DNA of 64,000 nucleotides from Neobacillus massiliamazoniensis (GTDB lineage: Bacteria; Bacillota; Bacilli; Bacillales; Cytobacillaceae): the NCBI RefSeq assembly GCF_001048695.1, contig NZ_CVRB01000004.1, positions 310,001 through 374,000 of the forward strand. The letters are read 5' to 3'. Made by a program: the position numbers and the translations under genes. Every line of letters begins with the position of its first letter. Position 1 is the first letter of the stretch. The notes under the pieces were generated by a model. The model did not search any database, was not told the origin of the DNA, and worked only from the letters and a program-made list of their open reading frames with translations. This document shows, in pieces, positions 20,306 through 30,050 of the stretch.

Positions 20306-20313
20306 AAAAATTA

Positions 20314-20350
20314 AAAAGACCGAATGGATTTATAAATCCATTCGGTCTTT
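20314..20350 (-). terminator. Terminator overlapping the sigF stop codon
   Basis: AAAGACCGAATGGATT pairs with AATCCATTCGGTCTTT on the minus strand, followed by a T-rich run. The sigF stop codon lies in the loop, so the last codons of sigF form one arm. Confidence 0.88.
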
Positions 20351-21094
20351 CATTTGCTGTAAAATCTTTTTTTCCAGTCTTGACACCTGAACTTGGGAAA
20401 TACCAAGCCGAAGTGCTACTTCAGATTGGGTTTGGTCTTTATAATATCTTAAATAGACAATGAGTCTTTCGCGCTCATCCAATTCACGGATTGCTTCTTT
20501 TAAAGCGATTTTATCAAACCATTTTCCTTCATTACCGTCATCAATCTGATCTAATAACGTAATCGGATCGCCATCGTTTTCATAAACGGTTTCATGAATA
20601 GATGAGGGTGTCCGGCTTGCTTCCTGGGCGAGAACAACATCCTCTGAAGAGACTCCAAGATGCTCAGCTATTTCTCCCACAGTTGGAACCCTTCCAAAGG
20701 TCTTCGATAATTCATCCTTTGCTTTTCGGATTCGGTTCCCCATCTCTTTCAATGATCGGCTTACCTTTACCGTTCCATCATCACGGATAAATCTTTGAAT
20801 TTCACCTATTATCATCGGAACAGCATAAGTAGAAAACTTTACATCGTAGGAAAGGTCGAACTTATCTACAGATTTTAACAGTCCGATACAGCCAATTTGA
20901 AAGAGATCATCGGGATCATAGCCCCGATTAAGAAAACGTTGGACAACTGACCATACGAGGCGCATATTTTTTTCAACGATTAAATCCCTCGATTCTTGGC
21001 TTCCTTCTTGACTCTTTTTAATAAGCTCCTTTACCTCATGATCCTTTAAAAACGGTTGGTTTTTTTCGTTCTTGACCTCCACATCCATCGGCAA
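20330..21094 (-). CDS. sigF: Forespore sigma factor SigF (SpoIIAC)
   Basis: This 254-residue sigma-70 family factor is the first forespore-specific sigma. Region 2 is visible as DLFQIGCIGLLKSVDKFD and STYAVPMIIGEIQRFIRDDG, and region 4 as RLGISQVQVSRLEKKIL near the C-terminus. It is the last gene of spoIIAA-spoIIAB-sigF and is held inactive by SpoIIAB. A GGAGACTTGCCG-type ribosome site precedes it. Confidence 0.97.
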   Translation of the reverse strand: MPMDVEVKNEKNQPFLKDHEVKELIKKSQEGSQESRDLIVEKNMRLVWSVVQRFLNRGYDPDDLFQIGCIGLLKSVDKFDLSYDVKFSTYAVPMIIGEIQRFIRDDGTVKVSRSLKEMGNRIRKAKDELSKTFGRVPTVGEIAEHLGVSSEDVVLAQEASRTPSSIHETVYENDGDPITLLDQIDDGNEGKWFDKIALKEAIRELDERERLIVYLRYYKDQTQSEVALRLGISQVQVSRLEKKILQQMKDRMDL

Positions 21095-21100
21095 GTCTCC

Positions 21101-21541
21101 TTAATTGCAAAGCATTTTGTGCATTTTTAAATGCTTTCGTAGTCTCACTTCGGTGCCTCTACCTGGCTGCGTAAGAACCTCTACCTCATCCATGAAATTC
21201 TCCATGATGGTAAAACCCATTCCGGATCTCTCCAAATCCGGTTTTGTTGTAAATAATGGCTGACGAGCTTCCTCTACATCTACAATTCCCAAGCCCTCAT
21301 CTTTAATTAACATTTCAATTAAATGATCTTCAATAGACACCTCAATATAGACAATTCCACTAGGATCATTTTCATAACCATGTATGATTGCATTGGTTAC
21401 AGCTTCTGATACTACGGTTTTAATTTCTGTCAGCTCATCCAATGTCGGATCAAGCTGGGCAATAAATGCGGCTACTGTAACACGAGCAAAGGATTCATTT
21501 CGGCTTAAAGCGCTGAACTGAAGCTTCATTACATTCTTCAT
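21101..21541 (-). CDS. spoIIAB: Anti-sigma F factor SpoIIAB
   Basis: This 146-residue GHKL-type serine kinase binds SigF and phosphorylates SpoIIAA. The N-box [11 protein letters not shown] and the G-box KDEGLGI with GMGFTIM are clear. It sits between spoIIAA and sigF with one-base and six-base gaps, as expected for a stoichiometric regulatory operon. Confidence 0.97.
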   Translation of the reverse strand: MKNVMKLQFSALSRNESFARVTVAAFIAQLDPTLDELTEIKTVVSEAVTNAIIHGYENDPSGIVYIEVSIEDHLIEMLIKDEGLGIVDVEEARQPLFTTKPDLERSGMGFTIMENFMDEVEVLTQPGRGTEVRLRKHLKMHKMLCN

Positions 21542-21542
21542 C

Positions 21543-21899
21543 TCAAGCTACCCCCAATCTTTGCAATGCATATTCTTCTGTCGGCTCTATTTTAATAATT
21601 TTAAACAAACCTGACATGTCGAATAATCTATCAATTGCTGGGGATATTGCACAAACAACCATTTCACCATGGACTTGCTTGATTTGTTTATATCTACCTA
21701 AAATCACTCCTAGTCCAGAGCTATCCATAAAGTGCAGATGTTCAAGATTTAAGACAATATGCAGAACATTATTCTTCTCCATCATGTTTGTGACCTGGTC
21801 ACGGAGTTGATCGGCTGTATGATGATCCAATTCACCACTCAAGCGAATACATAAAACGTCTTGTATCATTTCCAACTCAATGTGTAGACTCACTATCAC
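21543..21899 (-). CDS. spoIIAA: Anti-sigma F factor antagonist SpoIIAA
   Basis: This 118-residue STAS-domain protein releases SigF from SpoIIAB when unphosphorylated. The regulatory serine is S60 in [11 protein letters not shown], equivalent to Ser58 of B. subtilis. It is the first gene of the spoIIA operon, and a sigma-H promoter is recognisable upstream. Confidence 0.97.
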   Translation of the reverse strand: MIVSLHIELEMIQDVLCIRLSGELDHHTADQLRDQVTNMMEKNNVLHIVLNLEHLHFMDSSGLGVILGRYKQIKQVHGEMVVCAISPAIDRLFDMSGLFKIIKIEPTEEYALQRLGVA

Positions 21900-21928
21900 T
21901 AGCCTCCTTAAACTGGTATAGTGAGTCT

Positions 21929-21956
21929 ATTCGCTTCTTAAACGATAATTTCCTTC
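21929..21956 (-). promoter_or_regulatory. Sigma-H promoter for the spoIIA operon
   Basis: On the minus strand GAAGGAAAT (-35) and AGCGAAT (-10) are separated by 12 bases, matching the sigma-H consensus RnAGGAwWW and RnnGAAT. B. subtilis spoIIA is transcribed from a sigma-H promoter that is activated by Spo0A. Confidence 0.75.
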
Positions 21957-22028
21957 TGGAGGGACAAAACTAGTCGTGATTCGCTAAAAGAAGTGTTTAT
22001 TTTTGGCATTCGACATCATGGTGCCTTC

Positions 22029-22161
22029 CGCTTTTCTTTTGTCCAGCATCAGCGCCTAGGGGCTCGGGGTCATAAGCCGTTCCGTCATGAAGGTTAAAAA
22101 CCAACCTTCAAGCCGGCTCGTCTTATGCCAGTCGCCCCTGACCAAGGCGCTTCCGCTTTTC
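22029..22161. repeat. GAAAAGCGGAAGCGCC hairpin repeat
   Basis: Read on the minus strand the element starts directly at the dacF TAA with GAAAAGCGGAAGCGCC. It runs through a long imperfect hairpin containing CAGGGGCGACTGGCATAAG and its counterpart CTTATGACCCCGAGCCCCT. Related copies lie at 46843-47112 and 49104-49246. It is inserted between dacF and spoIIAA. Confidence 0.8.
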
Positions 22162-23331
22162 TTATTCACCTGCTTTTGTAAACATGCCAAATGCACGTTT
22201 ATAAAGGGTCCACCATCCTGCCTCTTTAACTTCCTTATTTGCAACTAATGGACTTTCAAGGATTACTTTTCCATTCTTAATTAGCTTAATCGTACCAACG
22301 CGGTCTCCCTTGTTTACAGGAGCATTTATATTCTTATTCAGTATGACCTTTTGTTTTACATCCTCAGTCTTTTCACCTTTTTTGGTAAGCAATGAGAGAT
22401 GCTCACTCGTGACAACTTGAACGGTCTTTTCTTTGCCTTTGCTTACTTTAGCACTGCCAATCACTTGATTTCGCTTAAGTATTGGATGTGTTTGGTATTG
22501 GCTAAATGCATAGTTTAGCATTTTCGTGACCTGTGCATTTCTCTCTTTTGATGTTGGAGCGCCAAATACTACTGCAATCACACGCATTCCGTTCTTCTGG
22601 GCCGTTGCAGTCAAGCAGTATTTTGCTTCAGCGGTAAATCCCGTTTTTAATCCATCTACTCCAGGATAAAATCGCACTAATTTATTTGTGTTAACAAGCC
22701 AGAATTTTTTGTCAGTATTTTCGCGTAAATACGATTCATACATTCCGGTGAATTTTGTAATTTCATCATATTTTAAAAGTTCCTTTGCCATGATAGCCAT
22801 ATCGTATGCACAGCTATAGTGACCTTTTTCCGGCAATCCTGTTGTGTTCTTAAAATGGGTATGCTTTAAGCCTAGTTCTTTTGCTTTTTCATTCATTTTG
22901 TCGACAAACGCTTCCTCTGATCCGGCAATTCTCTCAGCCATTGCTACAGAAGCATCATTTCCGGAACCTATCGCAATTCCTTTTAACATTTCTCTTGTTG
23001 TCATTTCTTCCCCTGGTTCAAGAAATATTTGTGACCCCCCCATTGAAGCAGCATATTCACTTGTGCGGACTTTTTCATTCCAAGTAAGCTTCCCTTGATC
23101 AATGGCTTCCATGATTAATAGCATTGTCATAATTTTGGTCATACTTGCAGGTGGAAGCTCTTCCTTACTATTTTTATCGTAGAGAATTGTACCCGTATCA
23201 CGTTCAATTAAGATTGCTGAACTAACGTTATCTACAAGATCAGTAGTCGTTTTTTCCTCAGCAAATGCGGAAGGAAGACTAATGCTTGTTACCATAAAGA
23301 GTAATATCATTAAAGAGACAAATCGTTTCAT
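22162..23331 (-). CDS. dacF: D-alanyl-D-alanine carboxypeptidase DacF
   Basis: This 389-residue S11-family penicillin-binding protein has a signal peptide (1-24), the active-site motif S63-M-T-K66, an SGN motif and KTG in GLKTGFTAEA. DacF is made in the forespore of B. subtilis and, with DacB, sets cortex cross-linking. Its place directly before spoIIA is conserved. A GC-rich hairpin repeat begins at its stop codon. Confidence 0.94.
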   Translation of the reverse strand: MKRFVSLMILLFMVTSISLPSAFAEEKTTTDLVDNVSSAILIERDTGTILYDKNSKEELPPASMTKIMTMLLIMEAIDQGKLTWNEKVRTSEYAASMGGSQIFLEPGEEMTTREMLKGIAIGSGNDASVAMAERIAGSEEAFVDKMNEKAKELGLKHTHFKNTTGLPEKGHYSCAYDMAIMAKELLKYDEITKFTGMYESYLRENTDKKFWLVNTNKLVRFYPGVDGLKTGFTAEAKYCLTATAQKNGMRVIAVVFGAPTSKERNAQVTKMLNYAFSQYQTHPILKRNQVIGSAKVSKGKEKTVQVVTSEHLSLLTKKGEKTEDVKQKVILNKNINAPVNKGDRVGTIKLIKNGKVILESPLVANKEVKEAGWWTLYKRAFGMFTKAGE

Positions 23332-23360
23332 TCACATAACCCTCCATTCTTTATAATCTC

Positions 23361-23389
23361 CATTTTTTCCAAATTAAACAACTTTATAC
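23361..23389 (-). promoter_or_regulatory. Possible sigma-F/sigma-G promoter for dacF
   Basis: On the minus strand GTATA and GGAAAAAATG are separated by 14 bases, close to the sigma-F consensus. dacF is a known forespore gene. The -10 match is imperfect at the last base. Confidence 0.45.
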
Positions 23390-23411
23390 AGCTTTTTCCG
23401 CCTGAAGACAT

Positions 23412-23442
23412 AAAAAAAGCCTGGGACAGTTCCCAGGCTTTC
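23412..23442 (-). terminator. Terminator after pdp
   Basis: On the minus strand AAAGCCTGGGA pairs with TCCCAGGCTTT, followed by TTTT. It separates the nucleoside operon from dacF. Confidence 0.9.
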
Positions 23443-23450
23443 TTAAATTA

Positions 23451-24758
23451 TTATTCAGTTATTTCGCCATGAATAAGGATTGGTGCATCCACTTTGGCGG
23501 ATGAAATTTTTATATTTTCATAAAGCTTTTCTTTTACTTCAGCAACATCCTCAAAATTACTGTAAATTGTCACTAAAGACTCACCTTTTTTCACATGGTC
23601 ACCAATTTTCTTTCTTAAAACAAGACCGACTGCTAAATCAATAACAGATTCCTTTGTCGCCCGGCCTGCTCCTAAGATCATCGCTGCAGTTCCAACTTCA
23701 TCCGCAACGATTTCGGCTACATAGCCGTCTTCCTTCGCTTCAAGTTCGAACGTGAATTTCGCTTGTGGTAATTTAGAAGGATCATCAACAATAGAAGCAT
23801 CCCCACCTTGAGAGCTTAAGAATACCTTTAATTTATCCAAAGCTGAACCATCATTGATTGCTTTTTCAAGCATAGCTCGAGCCTCTTTAAGAGAAGAAGC
23901 CTTATTAGCCAAATATACCATATGGCTTCCAAGTGTTAAACAGAGTTCTGTTAAATCCTCTGGACCTTCCCCTTTTAATGTGTCGATCGCTTCTTTCACT
24001 TCAAGTGCATTACCAATCGCATATCCAAGCGGTTGACCCATATCCGATATGACAGCCATCGTTCTTCTGCCAACATTATTACCAATTCGAACCATTGCCT
24101 TTGCCAATTCCTTGGAATCTTCGAGTGTCTTCATGAACGCACCAGCACCCGTTTTTACATCAAGAACAATCGCATCTGCACCAGCAGCAATCTTCTTGCT
24201 CATAATTGAGCTTGCAATTAAAGGAATGCTGTCTACTGTTGCCGTAACATCTCTTAAGGCATATAGTTTCTTATCTGCAGGAGTTAAGTTTCCGCTCTGT
24301 CCAATGACAGCGATTTTATTTTTATTAACTAATTCTATAAATTCATTATTTTCAATTTCAACATGGAAGCCCTTGACTGATTCAAGTTTATCAATGGTGC
24401 CACCGGTATGGCCCAAGCCACGTCCAGACATTTTTGCAACAGGTACACCTACTGCAGCTACTAACGGACCAAGGACAAGAGTCGTCGTGTCACCTACTCC
24501 ACCAGTCGAGTGTTTGTCTACTTTGATCCCTTCGATTTGTGATAAATCAATTTGATCGCCTGATTTCACCATTGCCATTGTTAAATCTGCGCGCTCTTTT
24601 TCCGTCATCCCTTTAAAAAAGATCGCCATTGTAAGGGCGCTAATTTGGTAATCTGGAATGGTGCCATCCGTATAGCCATTGATAATAAAATTAATTTCTT
24701 CCGTTGATAATTCGTGCCCATCTCTTTTCTTCTCAATTAAATCAACCATTCTCATCAT
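23451..24758 (-). CDS. pdp: Pyrimidine-nucleoside phosphorylase
   Basis: This 435-residue thymidine/pyrimidine phosphorylase cleaves uridine or thymidine with phosphate. The family signature [19 protein letters not shown] is intact, and the glycine-rich C-terminal domain ends with the [13 protein letters not shown] barrel-sandwich segment. It follows pupG by 10 bases in a deoB-pupG-pdp operon. In B. subtilis pdp lies with dra-nupC instead, so this is a different arrangement. Confidence 0.94.
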   Translation of the reverse strand: MMRMVDLIEKKRDGHELSTEEINFIINGYTDGTIPDYQISALTMAIFFKGMTEKERADLTMAMVKSGDQIDLSQIEGIKVDKHSTGGVGDTTTLVLGPLVAAVGVPVAKMSGRGLGHTGGTIDKLESVKGFHVEIENNEFIELVNKNKIAVIGQSGNLTPADKKLYALRDVTATVDSIPLIASSIMSKKIAAGADAIVLDVKTGAGAFMKTLEDSKELAKAMVRIGNNVGRRTMAVISDMGQPLGYAIGNALEVKEAIDTLKGEGPEDLTELCLTLGSHMVYLANKASSLKEARAMLEKAINDGSALDKLKVFLSSQGGDASIVDDPSKLPQAKFTFELEAKEDGYVAEIVADEVGTAAMILGAGRATKESVIDLAVGLVLRKKIGDHVKKGESLVTIYSNFEDVAEVKEKLYENIKISSAKVDAPILIHGEITE

Positions 24759-24768
24759 ATATCACCAC

Positions 24769-25587
24769 TTATCCAATTGATTTAACAATTTCCTTAATAT
24801 AGCGTAGGAAATTGGCTTTTACTTTTTCAGTTGTTTCAATGACTTCTACATGTGACAACGGCTGATCGAGAATGCCTGCTGCCATATTGGTGATACAAGA
24901 AATTCCAAGAACCTTTAAACCACCATGTTGGGCTACGATAACCTCTGCAACAGTTGACATCCCAACTGCATCACCACCCAAGGTCCTCACCATCCGAATT
25001 TCAGCCGGTGTTTCATAAGTTGGGCCAGAAAATCCAACATAAACGCCTTCTTTAACATCGATATTTAGGCGGCTGGCAATTTCTTTTGCAGTAGAACGTA
25101 AATCTTTTGAATACGCTTCGGACATATCTGGGAAACGAGCTCCGAGACGAGAATCATTTGGTCCAATTAACGGGTTATTACCGGTAAAATTAATATGATC
25201 AGTAATAATCATTAAATCTCCAGGTACATAGCTTTCATTTACCCCTCCGGCTGCATTGGTAACAATTAACGTATCAACGCCTAATTCCTTCATAACACGA
25301 ACTGGAAAAGTAACTTTATCGAAGCTATAGCCTTCATAGTAGTGAAAGCGACCTTGCATTGCAACAACTTCAACTCCATTAAGTAGACCAAAGACAAGCT
25401 GTCCTGCATGTCCTTCAACCGTTGAAACAGGAAAATCAGGGATTTGATTGTAAGGAATCTTTACCGGATTCTCAATTTCATCCGCTAAAACACCTAGTCC
25501 AGAGCCTAAGATGAGGCCTAGTTTAGGGGTTTTAGAATATTTTTCTTTTAAAAACGAAGCAGCATTTTGTATTTTTTCAAAATCCAT
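24769..25587 (-). CDS. pupG: Purine-nucleoside phosphorylase (PupG/PunA)
   Basis: This 272-residue trimeric-type enzyme cleaves guanosine or inosine to base and ribose 1-phosphate. Motifs include [27 protein letters not shown] and the substrate-specificity loop around [11 protein letters not shown]. The start (MDFEKI) has GAGGAG eight bases upstream. It lies just after deoB, whose product handles the sugar phosphate released by this enzyme. Confidence 0.94.
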   Translation of the reverse strand: MDFEKIQNAASFLKEKYSKTPKLGLILGSGLGVLADEIENPVKIPYNQIPDFPVSTVEGHAGQLVFGLLNGVEVVAMQGRFHYYEGYSFDKVTFPVRVMKELGVDTLIVTNAAGGVNESYVPGDLMIITDHINFTGNNPLIGPNDSRLGARFPDMSEAYSKDLRSTAKEIASRLNIDVKEGVYVGFSGPTYETPAEIRMVRTLGGDAVGMSTVAEVIVAQHGGLKVLGISCITNMAAGILDQPLSHVEVIETTEKVKANFLRYIKEIVKSIG

Positions 25588-25604
25588 TGTAAATTCTCCT
25601 CTCA

Positions 25605-26789
25605 TTATAACAAATCCTTCAAGAAACTTTTTCCATATTTAGGCATATTCACATTGAAATTTTCAGCAACTGTTGCACCAAGGTCTGCAAAGGTTTCTCT
25701 TAAAGGTAGTTCCTTACCTTCTTGCATTTGCTTTGAGTAAACGAGCAATGGTACATATTCACGTGTATGGTCAGTACCAGGTGCAATTGGGTCATTACCG
25801 TGGTCGGCTGTAATCATTAATAAATCGTCATCTTTCATTTTTGCAAAGAATTCAGGCAGACGAGCATCATATTCTTCAAGGGCCTTTCCGTATCCAATCG
25901 GATCACGACGGTGTCCGTAAAGAGCATCGAAATCAACTAAGTTTACGAAGCTGATTCCTGTGAAGTCCATGTCTTGGGTTTGAATAAGCTTATCCATACC
26001 ATCCATATTAGAGACGGTTCTTAATGCTTTCGTTACACCTTCTCCGTCATAAATGTCGGATATTTTCCCAATAGCTATAACATCAAAGCCAGAATCCTTT
26101 AATTCACTCATGACTGTACGATCAAATGGCTTTAACGCATAGTCATGGCGATTGGAAGTCCGCTTAAAGTTTCCTGGTTCGCCTAAGAATGGACGGGCAA
26201 TAACGCGTCCTACCATATATTTTTCATCAAGAGTTACCTCTCGGGCAATTTTACAAATTTTATATAACTCATCTAGTGGAACAATCTCTTCATGTGCGGC
26301 AATTTGCAAAACGGAATCTGCAGATGTATAAACAATGAGAGCACCTGTTTTCATATGCTCTTCTCCTAGTTCAACGAGAATTTCCGTTCCACTAGCAGGT
26401 TTATTTCCGATAATCTTTCTTCCACTTCGTTTTTCTAATTCAGAAATAAGCTCTTCCGGAAAACCTTCAGGGAAGACACGGAAAGGAGTTTGAATGTTTA
26501 AACCCATAATCTCCCAATGTCCAGTCATCGTATCTTTTCCGTTTGATGCTTCCTGCATTTTAGTATAAAAAGCTAATGGTTTTCCAGCTTTTGGAACCCC
26601 TTTTATTTCACGAATATTACTTAATCCTAGTTTTGCCATATTCGGCATATTAAGTCCATTCATTTTCTCAGCAATATGACCGTAAGTATCGGCACCCTTG
26701 TCGCCAAACTTTTCTGCATCAGGCGCTTCTCCGATACCGACCGAGTCCATTACGATAATAAATACGCGTTTATATGTAGTTACAGTCAT
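25605..26789 (-). CDS. deoB: Phosphopentomutase
   Basis: This 394-residue alkaline-phosphatase superfamily enzyme interconverts ribose 1-phosphate and ribose 5-phosphate (also the deoxy forms). Metal-binding motifs are visible as [13 protein letters not shown] at the start and TADHGNDP with TDHTREYVP near the C-terminus. It is first in deoB-pupG-pdp. A catabolite-response-like site lies just upstream. It is called drm in B. subtilis. Confidence 0.95.
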   Translation of the reverse strand: MTVTTYKRVFIIVMDSVGIGEAPDAEKFGDKGADTYGHIAEKMNGLNMPNMAKLGLSNIREIKGVPKAGKPLAFYTKMQEASNGKDTMTGHWEIMGLNIQTPFRVFPEGFPEELISELEKRSGRKIIGNKPASGTEILVELGEEHMKTGALIVYTSADSVLQIAAHEEIVPLDELYKICKIAREVTLDEKYMVGRVIARPFLGEPGNFKRTSNRHDYALKPFDRTVMSELKDSGFDVIAIGKISDIYDGEGVTKALRTVSNMDGMDKLIQTQDMDFTGISFVNLVDFDALYGHRRDPIGYGKALEEYDARLPEFFAKMKDDDLLMITADHGNDPIAPGTDHTREYVPLLVYSKQMQEGKELPLRETFADLGATVAENFNVNMPKYGKSFLKDLL

Positions 26790-26811
26790 TCAGTTTTCCT
26801 CCCAATCTAAT

Positions 26812-26825
26812 GGTAACGATTACAA
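26812..26825. promoter_or_regulatory. Candidate CcpA catabolite response element before deoB
   Basis: TGGTAACGATTACA matches the cre consensus TGWNANCGNTNWCA at all but the third position. It lies 23 bases upstream of the deoB start, where CcpA binding could block expression when glucose is present. Confidence 0.55.
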
Positions 26826-26934
26826 AAAATAGACATAAATAGGTTGCCCTGTTCCTAATGAATTAATCTAAAAAAATATAAATATTCGTCAGAAGTCTGA
26901 CATCTATATTTTACTATTTGTTTTCAAAAATACA

Positions 26935-26968
26935 AGAAAAAAGCCCCCAAATTTTTTGGCAGCTTTTT
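26935..26968 (-). terminator. Terminator after xerD
   Basis: On the minus strand AAAGCTGCC pairs with GGGGGCTTT around an AT loop and is followed by TTT. It lies 28 bases past the xerD stop. Confidence 0.7.
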
Positions 26969-26995
26969 GAACTTTTTCTTTATACTATTATTCTA

Positions 26996-27889
26996 TTAAG
27001 CTCGAGGATGAAATTTACTATAGACATCCTTTAACCTTGTTTTCGATAGATTTGTATACATTTGCGTTGTTGAAATATCCGCATGACCAAGCATTTCCTG
27101 AACCGCCCGAAGATCAGCACCATTTTCTACTAGATGGGTAGCGAAAGAATGGCGAAGTGTATGTGGTGTCAGTTCTTTTTTAATTCCAGCTTCCTTCACC
27201 AGCTTTTTTAAAATCTTCCAAAACCCTTGACGAGTTAAGCGTTTACCCTGATGGTTTAAGAACAGAGCATCATCACGATACTTTTTAGATACAAAATGGG
27301 GTCTCCCTTGCTCTAAATAGTTTTTTATCGATTCTGCAGCTTTTTTTCCTAGTGGAATAATTCGCTCTTTATTCCCTTTTCCAATGACCCGAATCAATCC
27401 CATTTCTAAATGTAGGTTATCTAAATCAAGGCTAACTAACTCACTGACACGAATCCCTGTTGCATAAAGGAGCTCGAGCATAGCCTTGTCCCTTAAACCA
27501 TAATGATCATGGGATTTGGGCGAATCCAAAAGTATTTCTACTTCCTGTAGGCTTAAAACCTTTGGTATCGACCTCTCAAGCCTCGGTGATTCAATGTGAA
27601 CCGATGGATCATGGTCAGTTGCTTTAGCCCTTAATAAAAATTGATGAAAAGCACGAACAGAAGCCACATGCCTTGCCAAGGTTTTTGACGATTTCCCCTG
27701 TTCTTTTAATGACGCAAGAAAATGGACAATATGAATACGCTGTACTTCATTTAAGGAGTGAATAGACTCGACATTTTTCAAATAATGCAGATAGCTTTTT
27801 AAATCGCGTTCATATGACAATATGGTATTATTGGAAAGTCCTTTTTCAACGATTAAAAAGCGCATAAAATCCTTTAATTGATCTTCCAT
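26996..27889 (-). CDS. xerD: Tyrosine recombinase XerD
   Basis: This 297-residue tyrosine recombinase has an N-terminal SAM-like core-binding domain (about 1-85) and a catalytic domain with Arg in ATGIRVSEL, HxxR in [13 protein letters not shown] and the nucleophile Tyr in TTQMYTNLS. XerD (RipX) resolves chromosome dimers at dif with CodV. Its place between yqzK and deoB is conserved. Confidence 0.95.
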   Translation of the reverse strand: MEDQLKDFMRFLIVEKGLSNNTILSYERDLKSYLHYLKNVESIHSLNEVQRIHIVHFLASLKEQGKSSKTLARHVASVRAFHQFLLRAKATDHDPSVHIESPRLERSIPKVLSLQEVEILLDSPKSHDHYGLRDKAMLELLYATGIRVSELVSLDLDNLHLEMGLIRVIGKGNKERIIPLGKKAAESIKNYLEQGRPHFVSKKYRDDALFLNHQGKRLTRQGFWKILKKLVKEAGIKKELTPHTLRHSFATHLVENGADLRAVQEMLGHADISTTQMYTNLSKTRLKDVYSKFHPRA

Positions 27890-27894
27890 ACTCT

Positions 27895-28122
27895 CTACTC
27901 CCCATTTAAATAAAACAGTTTCAGCCGGTCCAGCATGGAAGAGGCCTCTTCTTCCACTGCATTGGAAACCTTTACTGCATCCCCTCGCGGCTTATCATAT
28001 TGATGATAGTTTTGATATTCTTCATTTACCCACATGATACCATAATAAAAGAGGATCGTGCACCCAGTGAATATAATAAAAACCTTTATGGTTTGAAACA
28101 CAACTTGAAAAAAAGAAAACAT
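27895..28122 (-). CDS. yqzK: YqzK family protein (DUF4227)
   Basis: This 75-residue protein has one N-terminal membrane helix (about 8-28) followed by a charged tail. It matches YqzK by size and by its place between fur and xerD. The function is unknown. It starts 5 bases from xerD and is probably cotranscribed with it. Confidence 0.8.
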   Translation of the reverse strand: MFSFFQVVFQTIKVFIIFTGCTILFYYGIMWVNEEYQNYHQYDKPRGDAVKVSNAVEEEASSMLDRLKLFYLNGE

Positions 28123-28213
28123 CCTTCTTCCCCCAAACTAGAGATCATTCTAGTAAAGGGTATGCCAGATTGTCCATGTTTTATACCTGAACTGTCGGAC
28201 TATTTTAAAAAAA

Positions 28214-28321
28214 GGCTATATTAGACTTGCCTGTTGATTTGCGCTCAGGAAGCGAGCATCCGCGGCCGTTCCGCTCCAATCAACATAGTTTCAAAAATCA
28301 ACAATGACCTTTAACACAGAC
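28214..28321. mobile_element. MITE-like element, copy 3 (internally deleted, 108 bp)
   Basis: The left end (GGCTATATTAGACTTGCCTG) and the right end (TGACCTTTAACACAGAC) are those of the longer copies, but most of the GC-rich middle is missing. Flanking octamers are both TAAAAAAA, although the A-rich context weakens this evidence. It lies between yqzK and fur. Confidence 0.75.
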
Positions 28322-28366
28322 TAAAAAAAAGAAAAAGCCCTTTTCAGCCAAAAGGACCTTTGTTTA

Positions 28367-28831
28367 CTATGCGTTTTTTTCTACGACCTCCGCTTTATCC
28401 TTGCAGCGATGACAAATGCCATGAAAGGTTAGACGATGATCTTTTATTATAAAATTCCATCTAGCTTCTACGACTGCCTCAACATCCTCAAGTAGGTCTT
28501 CTTGAATTTCATCAACTGCACCACATTCAATACAGACAAGATGATGGTGAAAATGGGCGGCACCTTCCTGACGAAGATCGTATCTTGATACACCATCACC
28601 AAAATTAATTTTATCGACGATTTTTAATTCAGTTAACAACTCCAATGTACGATAAACAGTTGCTAAACCGATTTCAGGCGACGTTTCCTTTACGAGGAGG
28701 TATACATCTTCTGCGCTTAAATGATCCTCTTCATTCTCCAGCAAAACACGAACTGTTGCTTCACGCTGTGGTGTCAGCTTATAGCTCGATGAATGCAACT
28801 GTTTCTTAATTCTCTCAATCCTAGTTTCCAT
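28367..28831 (-). CDS. fur: Ferric uptake regulator Fur
   Basis: This 154-residue Fur-family repressor has the DNA-binding half (LTPQREATVRVLLENEEDHL) and the metal-binding core HFHHHLVCIECGAVDEI. A second zinc pair, CHRCKD, is at the end. The context spoIIM-fur-yqzK-xerD is that of Fur rather than PerR or Zur. A PerR-box-like site is visible upstream, as in B. subtilis where PerR controls fur. Confidence 0.95.
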   Translation of the reverse strand: METRIERIKKQLHSSSYKLTPQREATVRVLLENEEDHLSAEDVYLLVKETSPEIGLATVYRTLELLTELKIVDKINFGDGVSRYDLRQEGAAHFHHHLVCIECGAVDEIQEDLLEDVEAVVEARWNFIIKDHRLTFHGICHRCKDKAEVVEKNA

Positions 28832-28893
28832 TCCGAAGTTCCTCCCTCGCCACTGTTAATTCTCATTATAACAGATGGCAATAAGGTGTCAAA

Positions 28894-28908
28894 ATAAAAT
28901 CATTATAA
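28894..28908 (-). promoter_or_regulatory. PerR-box-like site upstream of fur
   Basis: On the minus strand TTATAATGATTTTAT matches the PerR box TTATAATNATTATAA at 12 of the 14 defined positions. It lies 63 bases before the fur start. Confidence 0.45.
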
Positions 28909-28931
28909 ATTAATTTCCTATTAAATAAGAA

Positions 28932-29579
28932 TTATTTTAGATTGGCAGAAGTAATCAACATTTTCATCAGCCAAGGTGATAAAAACGCCTCAATCCCAGA
29001 AGCTGCTGAGATAAAGACTATGGAGATCAGAAGTACAAAAATGTATTTTTTAAAATATGGGAGGACCGGCTGGGCATATTTTTTCATAAATTGCTTTTTA
29101 ATCATTCTCATTGAGAAAATGACTGAAAAGGCAGCCATCATGATAAATACAGGGATGGTAATCAAATTTTGCGGCAGGATGGATACAAAAGCTAGCAAAA
29201 ATCCTTTCATCCCCATTTGATTTACCAGAAAGCCAACGGTAAACCCAACAACCATTCCTTTTATAAATAAGAGAATAAGAATCACGGGCAGGCCGATGAT
29301 TGAAATCCCTAGGATCCACATTAAACCAATAAATTTACTGTTGTGAAGGAAGCTTTGCGTAAATAAATCATTATTGTCAGCTACTTTCCCATTAGAAATT
29401 TGGCCAAAAAATTGTGATAAATAATAGAATAAATCCTCCTTTTGGGTAATGCTCATGCTGTTGACGACAATGGCCCCAAAAATCACACCCATTAGGAACA
29501 GAACAACAATAAATAAAAAAATTGAGGAATGCTCACGGAAATAACTAGCGGCATTGGACTGGTACAATCGTTTCTTCAT
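28932..29579 (-). CDS. spoIIM: Stage II sporulation protein M
   Basis: This 215-residue integral membrane protein with about five helices is the SpoIIM subunit of the SpoIIDMP complex. That complex removes septal peptidoglycan and drives engulfment in the mother cell. Sequence character and position next to fur match B. subtilis. A possible sigma-E promoter lies upstream. Confidence 0.94.
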   Translation of the reverse strand: MKKRLYQSNAASYFREHSSIFLFIVVLFLMGVIFGAIVVNSMSITQKEDLFYYLSQFFGQISNGKVADNNDLFTQSFLHNSKFIGLMWILGISIIGLPVILILLFIKGMVVGFTVGFLVNQMGMKGFLLAFVSILPQNLITIPVFIMMAAFSVIFSMRMIKKQFMKKYAQPVLPYFKKYIFVLLISIVFISAASGIEAFLSPWLMKMLITSANLK

Positions 29580-29616
29580 TTGCGTTTCCTCCTATTTCCT
29601 TCAATCAGTTACTACA

Positions 29617-29641
29617 TCATATGCCAGTCTAGTTATTCTAT
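29617..29641 (-). promoter_or_regulatory. Possible sigma-E promoter for spoIIM
   Basis: On the minus strand ATAGAATA and CATATGAT are separated by about 12-13 bases. CATATGAT fits the sigma-E -10, and spoIIM is a known sigma-E gene. The -35 match is weak. Confidence 0.4.
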
Positions 29642-29767
29642 GACCAAAATTTAATAGATTATAGAGAAATGATTTCGGGGGCAAACAGACATGTAGAAAT
29701 GATCTTTGGAAAAGGTAGTGAGGAAAAGAAATATAAAAGATGGCTAATTATTCTTTATTTTGAAAAA

Positions 29768-30011
29768 GGCTGTGTTAAACTTGCCTGTTGATTTGCGCTC
29801 AAGAAGCGAGCATCCGCGGGCGTTCCGGGGAGCATCCGCGGCGCTTAAGCGCCTGTGGGGTCTCCCCTGCCCCGAACTCCCGCAGGACATTGAATCAGCA
29901 TCTTTGAATCTACACCGCACGAAGGAAATGCGATAGCATTTTCGAGGATCTCGCGCCTTCCGCTCCCAATCAATTTAGTTTCAAAAATCAACAATGAACT
30001 TTAATACAGCC
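29768..30011. mobile_element. MITE-like element, copy 4 (full length, 244 bp)
   Basis: The ends are GGCTGTGTTAAA and TTTAATACAGCC. The interior has the same GC-rich hairpin (GGCGCTTAAGCGCC) and the ACCGCACGAAGGAAATGCGA segment seen in copies 1 and 5. It is flanked by exact 8-bp direct repeats TTGAAAAA, the clearest duplication in the family together with copy 5. Confidence 0.9.
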
Positions 30012-30050
30012 TTGAAAAAAAGAATGTGTTTAACTCTGCTTATAGGCGGG

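Noticed and set aside
26790-26995. Purine or other riboswitch before deoB
   Set aside because: Only a cre-like site and a short GTCAGA/TCTGAC inverted repeat are visible; no aptamer core is recognisable.
29669-29791. 40-codon frame starting MISGANRHVEM upstream of the MITE
   Set aside because: It has no ribosome site, runs into the MITE end and has no recognisable features.
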